In this document: positions 16,056 through 22,891 of the stretch, piece by piece
Numbering within the stretch: the stretch's first letter is position 1
How the letters are laid out: each line of letters opens with the position of its first letter
Assembly (NCBI GenBank): GCA_035707965.1
Contig: DASSTJ010000107.1
Span: 1 to 44,371 of the forward strand
DNA from: DASSTJ01 sp035707965
GTDB taxonomy: Bacteria; Actinomycetota; Actinomycetes; Actinomycetales; Angustibacteraceae
Reading direction: 5' to 3'
DNA length: 44,371 nt
Notes under the pieces: model-generated
What the model was told of the DNA's origin: nothing
Databases searched by the model: none
Seen by the model: only the letters and a program-made list of their open reading frames with translations
Made by a program: the position numbers and the translations under genes

Positions 16056-17249
16056 TCAGGCCTTGTACTCCTCGAGGAGCCGACGTCCGATGATCATCCG
16101 CTGGATGTCGGCCGTGCCCTCACCGATGAGCAGCATCGGCGCCTCGCGGTAGAGCCGCTCGATCTCGTACTCCTTGGAGTACCCGTAGCCCCCGTGGATG
16201 CGGAAGGCGTCCTCGACGACCTGGGCGCAGTACTCGCTGGCCAGGTACTTGGCCATGCCGGCCTCGAGGTCGTTGCGCTCTCCGGAGTCCTTGGTGCGCG
16301 CCGCCTTCACCATCATCTGGTGGGCCGCCTCGACCTTCGTCGCCATCTCGGCGAGTCGGAACTGCACGGCCTGGTGCTCGGCGATCTTCTTGCCGAAGGT
16401 CTCGCGCTGCTGGGCGTACGCGATGCCGAGCTCGAACGCCCGCATCGCGACGCCGCAACCACGAGCGGCGACGTTCACGCGGCCGACCTCGACGCCGTCC
16501 ATCATCTGGTAGAAGCCACGGCCGGGCTCGCCGCCGAGAATCTGCTCGGACGTCGTGCGGTGCCCGTCGAGCACCAGCTCGGTCGTGTCGACGCCCTTGT
16601 AGCCCATCTTCGCGATCTTGCCGGGCACGGTGATGCCCTGCGCGGTCTCGCCGAAGCCCGGTTCCTTCTCGACGAGGAACGTGGACATGTTGCGGTACAC
16701 CGAGTCCGCACCGGTGTCGGTCTTCACGAGCACCGCGACGAGGTTCGCGCTGCCGCCGTTGGTCAGCCACATCTTCTGGCCGTTGAGCGTCCACCCCCCG
16801 TCGTCGCCCTGCACGGCCTTCGACGTGATGGCCGAGACGTCGGAGCCGCATCCGGGCTCGCTCATCGAGAACGCGCCACGCACCTCACCCGTCGCCATGC
16901 GCGGCAGGTACTTCTGCTTCTGCTCCTCCGTGCCGTGCTGCAGCAGCATGTAGGCCACGATGAAGTGGGTGTTGACGATGCCGCTGACGCTCATCCAGCC
17001 GCGCGAGATCTCTTCCACCGCGAGGGCGTAGGTGAGCAGCGACTCGCCGAGGCCGCCGTACTCCTCCGGGATCATCAGCCCGAAGATGCCCATCTCCTTC
17101 ATGCCCTCGACGATCTGCGTCGGGTAGGAGTCCTCGTGCTCGAGCGACGTCGCCACCGGGATGACCTGCTCGTCGACGAACTGCCGCACCAGCTTCAGCA
17201 GCTCGCGCTGGTCGTCGCTGAGGCCCTCGGTGTGCTGCAGGCGGCCCAT
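16056..17249 (-). CDS. Acyl-CoA dehydrogenase
   Basis: 397 residues with the complete fold: N-terminal helical domain, central beta domain with CGSDVSAITSKA and WLTNGGSANL (FAD and substrate contacts), and C-terminal helical domain ending in GEGTADIQRMIIGR, where E377 is the likely catalytic base. It should introduce a double bond between C2 and C3 of an acyl-CoA, passing electrons to ETF. The overall pattern resembles short/branched-chain enzymes, but the chain length cannot be told. The start ATG has GAGGAGA four bases upstream. It is 51 bp downstream of the CitE-like gene on the same strand and is probably co-transcribed with it. Confidence 0.93.
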   Translation of the reverse strand: MGRLQHTEGLSDDQRELLKLVRQFVDEQVIPVATSLEHEDSYPTQIVEGMKEMGIFGLMIPEEYGGLGESLLTYALAVEEISRGWMSVSGIVNTHFIVAYMLLQHGTEEQKQKYLPRMATGEVRGAFSMSEPGCGSDVSAITSKAVQGDDGGWTLNGQKMWLTNGGSANLVAVLVKTDTGADSVYRNMSTFLVEKEPGFGETAQGITVPGKIAKMGYKGVDTTELVLDGHRTTSEQILGGEPGRGFYQMMDGVEVGRVNVAARGCGVAMRAFELGIAYAQQRETFGKKIAEHQAVQFRLAEMATKVEAAHQMMVKAARTKDSGERNDLEAGMAKYLASEYCAQVVEDAFRIHGGYGYSKEYEIERLYREAPMLLIGEGTADIQRMIIGRRLLEEYKA

Positions 17250-17300
17250 GGTTCTCCTCGGTGGTGCGGACGTCGGGATGCTGGCAGCGCGCGGGAGCGG

Positions 17301-18287
17301 TCAGTCCTCGGGGGGCGTCCAGCGCTCGCTGCGCTGCATGCCCGCGGCGCGGCCCTTCGCCGAGATGACGAGCGCCATCTTGCGCGAGGCCTCGTCGATC
17401 ATCTCGTCGCCGAGCATGACGGCACCGCGAGCACCGCCGGCCTCGGACGTGTAGTGCGCGTAGGCGTCGAGGATGTTCTCGGCGTGGTCGTAGTCCTGCT
17501 GCCGCGGGCTGTAGACCTCGTTGGCGGCATCGATCTGGCCGGGGTGCAGTACCCACTTGCCGTCGAAGCCCAGCGCGGCCGAGCGGCTCGCGACCCGTGT
17601 GAAGCCCTCGACGTCGCGGATCTGCAGGTAAGGCCCGTCGATCGCCTGCTTGTCGTAGGCGCGGGCGGCCATGAGGATCTGCATGAGGATGTAGTGGTAG
17701 GCGTCGCCGACGTCGTAGCCGGGGGGCTGCTCGCCGACCACGAGCGACTTCATGTTGATGCTCGCCATGAAGTCGGCGGGCCCGAAGATGATGGTCTCGA
17801 CACGGGGCGACGCGGCCGCGATGGCGTTGACGTTCGTGAGTCCGAGCGCGTTCTCGATCTGCGCCTCGATGCCGATGCGGCCGACCTCCAGACCGAGCGC
17901 CGTCTCGAGCTGCGTGAGCAGCAGGTCGAGCGCCACCACCTGCTCGGCGGTCTGCACCTTGGGCAGCATGAGGCAGTCGACGTCGGCGCCGGCGCCCTCC
18001 ACGATGGCGAGGACGTCGGCGTGGGTCCACTTCGTCGTCCAGTCGTTGACCCGGACGGTGCGCACCTTGTCGCCCCAGCCGCCCTCGCTCAGCGTCGCGA
18101 CGATGTTGGCGCGCGCGCCCTCCTTGGCGATGGGCGCGACGGCGTCCTCGAGGTCCAGGAACACCTGGTCGGCCGGCAGCCCCTTGGCCTTGTCCATCAT
18201 CTTCACGCTGGAGCCGGGAACGGCCAGGTTGGACCGCCGTGAGCGCAGGGGGCGCGCCAGCGCTGGCGCCGTACCGGGCACGGACAT
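17301..18287 (-). CDS. HpcH/HpaI aldolase, CitE-like acyl-CoA lyase (malyl/citramalyl-CoA lyase type)
   Basis: 328 residues forming a TIM barrel. Visible active-site blocks are VFLDLEDAV (about 43-51, acidic metal ligand), VRVNDW near 78, LPKVQTAEQV near 109, the metal-binding IEAQIEN near 140 and IFGPADFMASI near 168, and KWVLHPGQIDAANEVY near 246. The length and the C-terminal lid-like extension fit malyl-CoA or beta-methylmalyl-CoA lyases better than the shorter citrate-lyase beta subunit, and no citrate-lyase partner genes are present. It probably cleaves a 3-hydroxy-acyl-CoA dicarboxylate; the exact substrate is open. GGGAG lies six bases before the ATG. Confidence 0.9.
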   Translation of the reverse strand: MSVPGTAPALARPLRSRRSNLAVPGSSVKMMDKAKGLPADQVFLDLEDAVAPIAKEGARANIVATLSEGGWGDKVRTVRVNDWTTKWTHADVLAIVEGAGADVDCLMLPKVQTAEQVVALDLLLTQLETALGLEVGRIGIEAQIENALGLTNVNAIAAASPRVETIIFGPADFMASINMKSLVVGEQPPGYDVGDAYHYILMQILMAARAYDKQAIDGPYLQIRDVEGFTRVASRSAALGFDGKWVLHPGQIDAANEVYSPRQQDYDHAENILDAYAHYTSEAGGARGAVMLGDEMIDEASRKMALVISAKGRAAGMQRSERWTPPED

Positions 18288-18425
18288 TCGGGGCTCCCGT
18301 CGTGGAGGGCTGCTGGCCGGTCACGCTACCGACGTGTCGGCGGGCCGCCCACCCCGAGGGCCGTGACGTTGCCCACGATGGTGGCAGCGAGACAGCCCCG
18401 GCGAAGCCGTCCGGCTGCCACGACG

Positions 18426-19391
18426 CTAGGGCGCGGGAGCCTCCGCGACAGCGCGACGGGACGTCGACTGGCTGCGGATCACCACCGCTATCCCGGCGAG
18501 CACCAGCGCCGCGCCCGGGACGACCGCCAACGGCGGCACCTGGCCCAGCCACACCCAGGCCACCAGCGACGCGCCCGGCACCTCGAGCAGGATCGCCAGC
18601 GCGACGGTGGTCGCACCGGCCGACCTCAGCGCCCGGTTCAGCAAAGAGTGCCCGAGCAGCTGCGCGGTGAGGGTGAGCAGCGCCAGCTCGACCCAGGTGC
18701 GCGCCGAGTAGCCGCTGAGCGACGTGCCGCTGACGAGGCAGACGGCGAGCAGGACGACGGCGCAGGTCGTGTACGCGACGAGGGTGTACGTGGCCGTGCC
18801 GACCGTACGACGGACCTCGGCGCCCGCGACGACGTAGCCCGCTCCCGCAGCACCACCCCCCAGCGCCAGCAGATCGCCCTGGAGCGCCTGCGCGGAACCG
18901 CTCGCGTCGACACCGGTGACGACCAGCACGCCGGTGACGGCGACCACGACACCCAGCACGACGCCACGCGGGACGTGCTGCCCCAGGAGCCGCGTCATGA
19001 CGACGGTCCACAGCGGGGTCGTCGTGGCGAGCGCCGTGGACGCCGTCACGCTGGTGAGGCGCAGGCTGGGGATCCACAGGCCGAAGTGCAGCGCCAGCGC
19101 CAGCCCCGCGACCACCGCGAGATACAGCGTGCGCCGCTGCGGCCCGAGCAACGACCGCAGCTCGTCGCGCCGCGTCGCGAGCGTGAACGGCGCACCCGCG
19201 ATGGCCCCGAACGCGTTGCGCCAGAACGCCACCGCCAGTGCAGGAGCGGCGATGGCGGTGATCAGCGGCGCCGAGAAGGCGACCGCGAGCACGCCGACGC
19301 CGATCACGCCGGTCGTCACGAGCGCCGAGTCGTGGTCACTCCCCGCAGGTCCGTGCGGCAGCGCGCTCGTCGACGTCCGCCCATCGCTCAC
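18426..19391 (-). CDS. EamA/DMT superfamily permease
   Basis: 321 residues with ten hydrophobic helices arranged as two EamA repeats (roughly residues 22-150 and 160-300). It resembles metabolite exporters of the RhaT/YdcZ kind. The substrate is unknown. The GTG at 19391 is chosen because the hydrophilic N-terminus (SDGRTSTSALPHG) runs directly into helix 1; the frame continues upstream but that part is low-complexity and overlaps the divergent gene. No strong ribosome binding site is seen. Confidence 0.88.
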   Translation of the reverse strand: MSDGRTSTSALPHGPAGSDHDSALVTTGVIGVGVLAVAFSAPLITAIAAPALAVAFWRNAFGAIAGAPFTLATRRDELRSLLGPQRRTLYLAVVAGLALALHFGLWIPSLRLTSVTASTALATTTPLWTVVMTRLLGQHVPRGVVLGVVVAVTGVLVVTGVDASGSAQALQGDLLALGGGAAGAGYVVAGAEVRRTVGTATYTLVAYTTCAVVLLAVCLVSGTSLSGYSARTWVELALLTLTAQLLGHSLLNRALRSAGATTVALAILLEVPGASLVAWVWLGQVPPLAVVPGAALVLAGIAVVIRSQSTSRRAVAEAPAP

Positions 19392-19470
19392 CCCGCGAGG
19401 GTGCCATGCCCGCTGTTCACCGGGACCGTGACCCCTGGAGCGCCGGTCCGCCGTGTGCGACGCTGCCCAC

Positions 19471-20004
19471 GTGTCGTCGACCGAAGAGCCAGTGCCGGAG
19501 GAGACCTGGCGGGCGCTGCTGGCCGAGGGGGCGACCAAGAGCGACTTCCTCTGGATCCGCCGGCAGGGCGAGCGGCGGGCCTGGCCGGCCTGGCACGTGT
19601 GGCACGACGATGCCGTGCACGTCATCAGCGGCGGACCCGAGCAGGTGCTGCCCGACCTCGACGGACCTGTCGACCTGCTGCTGCGCAGCAAGGACACGTG
19701 GGAGCGACTGCTCACCGTGCCGGCGCAGGCGGAGCCGCTCCCCCCGGGCGACGAGCGATGGGCCGACGCGGCCACGGCCCTGGCCGCCGTCCGGCTCAAC
19801 GCGACGGTGCCGCCCGCCCAGCTGCCCGACGTGTGGCGGGGCACCACCACGGTGACCCGCATCGAGGCGGTCGCACCACCCCTCGAGCAGCCAGGGCAGT
19901 ACGACGACAGCAGCCATGCGGCCCCTCCCCCGCCCACGCCGGCCGCGACGTCCGGCTGGCGCCCGTGGCACGCCGGGGGACGTCGGCGACGCTGGCGTCG
20001 CTGA
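19471..20004 (+). CDS. Conserved hypothetical actinobacterial protein
   Basis: 177 residues from GTG 19471; GTG 19453 would add six residues. The core (about 1-125) includes DFLWIR near residue 23, WPAWHVWHDDAVHVISGGPEQ, and VDLLLRSKDTWERLL, a Trp-rich beta arrangement that suggests a small barrel like those of FMN-binding or PNPOx-like proteins, though I cannot confirm it. The last 40 residues are Pro/Ala-rich and end in a strongly basic RRRRWRR tail that could bind nucleic acid or membrane. I do not recognise a function. Its stop is 6 bp from that of phzF, which converges. Confidence 0.7.
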   Translation: MSSTEEPVPEETWRALLAEGATKSDFLWIRRQGERRAWPAWHVWHDDAVHVISGGPEQVLPDLDGPVDLLLRSKDTWERLLTVPAQAEPLPPGDERWADAATALAAVRLNATVPPAQLPDVWRGTTTVTRIEAVAPPLEQPGQYDDSSHAAPPPPTPAATSGWRPWHAGGRRRRWRR

Positions 20005-20010
20005 GGTGCC

Positions 20011-20949
20011 TCACGACGACGTCGCGCGCGGGGGGACGGCGATCGTGCCGCGTGACACCGGCACGACCGTCCCGCCGACCCGGCACTGCACCGGGACGCC
20101 CGCCTGCGCGCGCACCTCGCCGTACAGCGTGGAGGGCCGGCCGATCTCGATGCCCTGCCGCACCGTGAAGGTCGACGTGCCGTCGCCGGCCAGCAGACCG
20201 GCGTGCACGAGCACCGCGCCGAGCCCCAGCGCGGCCGACCCGGTCGCGGGGTCCTCCGTCGCGCCGATGTCGTCGGTGAAGACCCGTACGCGCGCCGTGC
20301 CGTCGTGCCAGCCCACGATGACGACACCCCCCAGCTCGGGCCCGTGCGTCCGGAGCCGGCGCAGCTGCTGCAGGTCAGGTACCGCCCGCGCGATCGAGCC
20401 CGGACGGACGAACAGGTAGGAGAAGTCGAGCCCCGCCCCGGCGACCACGGGGGTCACGCCCACCTGGTCGATCGCACCGAGCCCGACCGCCGCGAGTGGC
20501 CCTGCGGGGTCGATCTCACCGCCGACGACGGGCGGCCGCCCCGTCAGCCACACGACGTCGTCCGGGCCCGCCGTCTCGAGCTCGACGAGGCCGGCGCGGC
20601 ACAGCTGTCCGCGGCGGCCGGGGGTGAGCAGCCCCCGCCGGCACAGCGCCCAGGCGGCGCCGACGGACGGGTGCCCGGCGAAGGGCAGCTCGGTCTCCGG
20701 GGTGAAGATGCGCAACCCGTAGTCCGCGTCGGCGTCGACGGCGACGTCCTGGCCGACGTCGCCGGGAGGGACGGGGAACGCCGTCTCCGAGAGGTTGAAC
20801 TCCCGCGCCAGCGCCTGCAGCTGCTGCGTCGTGAGCGACTCGGCGCCGTAGACGACCGCGAGGCCGTTGCCCGCGAAGGCCGTGGTGGTGAACACGTCGA
20901 CGACGTCGAACTCCAGCTCGTCGTGGTCGGCCCACGTGCGCGTCGTCAT
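20011..20949 (-). CDS. PhzF family phenazine biosynthesis-like isomerase/epimerase
   Basis: 312 residues from ATG 20949, starting seven bases after a TACCTT element (leaderless). PhzF-type features are FDVVDVFTTTAFAGNGLAVV at the N-terminus, the catalytic Glu in NLSETAF (E55), PFAGHPSVGAAWAL near 104, and the second-lobe DDIGATEDPATGSAALGLG. The fold is a DapF-like double hotdog. No other phenazine genes are present, so it is more likely a housekeeping member of unknown substrate than part of phenazine synthesis. Confidence 0.9.
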   Translation of the reverse strand: MTTRTWADHDELEFDVVDVFTTTAFAGNGLAVVYGAESLTTQQLQALAREFNLSETAFPVPPGDVGQDVAVDADADYGLRIFTPETELPFAGHPSVGAAWALCRRGLLTPGRRGQLCRAGLVELETAGPDDVVWLTGRPPVVGGEIDPAGPLAAVGLGAIDQVGVTPVVAGAGLDFSYLFVRPGSIARAVPDLQQLRRLRTHGPELGGVVIVGWHDGTARVRVFTDDIGATEDPATGSAALGLGAVLVHAGLLAGDGTSTFTVRQGIEIGRPSTLYGEVRAQAGVPVQCRVGGTVVPVSRGTIAVPPRATSS

Positions 20950-20956
20950 ATCGGGA

Positions 20957-20976
20957 AAGGTACGCGGCGCTAGCCT
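20957..20976. promoter_or_regulatory. Back-to-back leaderless promoters of phzF and the MgtE-like gene
   Basis: Only 33 bp separate the two start codons. The minus-strand -10 TACCTT (20957-20962) is seven bases from the phzF ATG, and the plus-strand -10 TAGCCT (20971-20976) is six bases from the GTG at 20983. The two polymerase footprints must overlap. Confidence 0.55.
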
Positions 20977-20982
20977 GGCGCG

Positions 20983-22305
20983 GTGAGCGGAGCGCCGACG
21001 AGGGTCTTCATCGCCCGCCTGTCCGGCCTCGCGGTCTTCGACCCGCAGGGCGACCAGGTGGGGCGCGTGCGGGACGTCGTCGTGGTGTTCCGCCCCGGCC
21101 GCATGGCTCCCCGCGCCGTCGGCCTCGTCGTCGAGGTGCCGGGACGCCGGCGCGTGTTCCTGCCGATGGGCCGCGTCACGAGCATCGACGGCGGCCAGGT
21201 CATCACGACCGGCGTGGTGAACATGCGTCGGTTCGAGCAGCGACCGTCCGAGACCCTCGTGGTGGCCGAGGTGCTGGACCGCACCGTGACGATGCGCGAC
21301 GGCAGCGGCGAGGTCGTGGTCGAGGACGTCGCGATGACGCAGGAGCGCAGCCGCGACTGGGTCATCAGCCGCGTGTTCGTGCGGCGGGTCGAGCGTCACC
21401 GCGGACTGGGCGGCCGCCTGCGCCGACGCGGCGAGAGCTTCCTGGTCGATGCCGACCAGGTGACGGGGCTGTCGATCGAGGGCAGCGGCCAGGGCGCCGC
21501 GAACCTGCTGGCGACGTTCGAGTCGATGAAGCCGGCCGACCTCGCCGACGTCATCCACGACCTGCCGCCGAAGCGACGGGTCGAGGTGGCGGCCGCGCTG
21601 GACGACGAACAGCTGGCCGACGTGCTCGAGGAGCTGCCGGACGACGACCAGGTCGAGATCCTCACCCAGCTCGAGACCCGTCGGGCCGCCGACGTCCTCG
21701 AGGCCATGCAGCCGGACGATGCCGCCGACCTGCTCTCTGAGCTGCCCGCGGAGACCGCCGAGCACCTCCTGCAGCTGATGGAGCCCGAGGAGTCCGAGCC
21801 GCTGCGCCGCCTGCTCGCGTACGACGAGGACACCGCCGGCGGCCTCATGACGACCGAACCGGTGATCCTCGCCCCGGACGCGACCGTGGCGGAGGCGCTC
21901 GCCGTCGTCCGTCGGGCCGAGCTCAGTCCCGCCCTCGCGTCGACCGTCTACGTCTGCCGCCCGCCCCTGGAGACGCCGACCGGCCGCTTCTTGGGCCTGG
22001 TGCACATCCAGCGCATGCTGCGCGAGCCGCCGCAGACGTCCATCGGCGGCATCGTGGACACGCACGTCGAGCCGATGTCGCCGGATGCCACGCTCGGCCA
22101 GGTCACCCGCTACCTCGCGAACTACAACCTCGTCGGAGTGCCGGTGGTGGACGACGCCACGCGGCTCGTCGGGGCCGTGACCGTGGACGACGTGCTCGAC
22201 CACATCCTCCCCGAGGACTGGCGCGAGACCGACGACCTCGACGCCGACGACATCGACGCCGACCGCGAGAGCGCCGCGCCCGGAGGTGAGCGCGATGGCA
22301 CGTGA
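20983..22305 (+). CDS. Soluble MgtE-N/CBS protein with N-terminal PRC-barrel-like repeats
   Basis: 440 residues with no membrane helices. Residues 5-160 look like two PRC-barrel modules (ARLSGLAVFDPQGDQVGRVRDVVV). Residues 178-280 form the MgtE N-terminal superhelix, with repeated LADVLEELPDDDQVEIL-like units. Two CBS domains follow (about 285-345 and 350-408). The C-terminus is very acidic (DDLDADDIDAD). MgtE channels use the N and CBS domains as a magnesium sensor, so this may be a cytosolic Mg or nucleotide sensor; the channel part is absent. The counterpart in M. tuberculosis is Rv1232c. Its last 11 bases overlap the DUF1003 gene. Confidence 0.9.
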   Translation: MSGAPTRVFIARLSGLAVFDPQGDQVGRVRDVVVVFRPGRMAPRAVGLVVEVPGRRRVFLPMGRVTSIDGGQVITTGVVNMRRFEQRPSETLVVAEVLDRTVTMRDGSGEVVVEDVAMTQERSRDWVISRVFVRRVERHRGLGGRLRRRGESFLVDADQVTGLSIEGSGQGAANLLATFESMKPADLADVIHDLPPKRRVEVAAALDDEQLADVLEELPDDDQVEILTQLETRRAADVLEAMQPDDAADLLSELPAETAEHLLQLMEPEESEPLRRLLAYDEDTAGGLMTTEPVILAPDATVAEALAVVRRAELSPALASTVYVCRPPLETPTGRFLGLVHIQRMLREPPQTSIGGIVDTHVEPMSPDATLGQVTRYLANYNLVGVPVVDDATRLVGAVTVDDVLDHILPEDWRETDDLDADDIDADRESAAPGGERDGT

Positions 22306-22837
22306 ACCCCGCCGCCGCTCGCACCGGGCCCCCCGCCTGGACCAGCCGCGGGAGGCCCGACGCGCGCTGATCTCCCGCCCTCAGGTCGACCCAGAGGCGT
22401 TCGCCCGCTTCGCCGAGCGCTTCGCTCGCTTCATGGGCACCGCGCGGTTCCTCGTCTACATGACCGGGTTCGTCACCATCTGGCTGCTCTGGAACACCGT
22501 CGGGCCCCATCACCTGCAGTTCGACCCCAAGGACCTCAACTTCACCCTGCTGACGTTGATCCTGTCGCTGCAGGCCTCGTACGCCGCGCCGCTCATCCTG
22601 CTCGCGCAGAACCGGCAGGACGACCGGGACCGCGTGCTCGGCGAGCAGGATCGCGCCCGCGACGAGCGCGCTCTCGCCGACACCGAGTACCTCGCCCGCG
22701 AGGTGGCGTCCCTGCGGATGGCGCTCGGTGAGGTGGCGACCCGCGACTTCGTGCGCTCGGAGCTCCGGGCCCTGCTGGAGGAGCTGGAGGACCGCTCCCG
22801 GAACGACGACGTCCCACCGTCGCCGGACGGCGCCTGA
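22295..22837 (+). CDS. DUF1003 membrane protein
   Basis: 180 residues. ATG 22295 is preferred because GGAGGTGA ends five bases upstream; GTG 22286 lies inside that ribosome binding site. After a basic N-terminus there are two hydrophobic helices (about 53-70 and 83-105, the second ending in ASYAAPLILLAQNRQ, typical of DUF1003), then a charged coiled-coil tail of about 70 residues. The gene overlaps the MgtE-like gene upstream, so the pair is probably translated together and may form one membrane-associated unit. Function unknown. Confidence 0.88.
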   Translation: MAREPRRRSHRAPRLDQPREARRALISRPQVDPEAFARFAERFARFMGTARFLVYMTGFVTIWLLWNTVGPHHLQFDPKDLNFTLLTLILSLQASYAAPLILLAQNRQDDRDRVLGEQDRARDERALADTEYLAREVASLRMALGEVATRDFVRSELRALLEELEDRSRNDDVPPSPDGA

Positions 22838-22891
22838 GACCGCCACCACGCTTTCCTTCACCCGATCGGCCGACCTGCCGATACAGCGAGT

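Noticed and set aside
15876..18242. 788-codon open frame opposite the acyl-CoA dehydrogenase and CitE-like genes
   Set aside because: Antisense to two clear enzymes, with no recognisable motif.
20011..20949. Phenazine biosynthesis cluster suggested by PhzF
   Set aside because: No other phz gene is nearby; PhzF-like proteins are widespread outside phenazine producers.
20950..22203. Long extension of phzF upstream to 22203
   Set aside because: It is antisense to the MgtE-like gene and has shadow-frame composition; the leaderless start at 20949 fits PhzF homologues.
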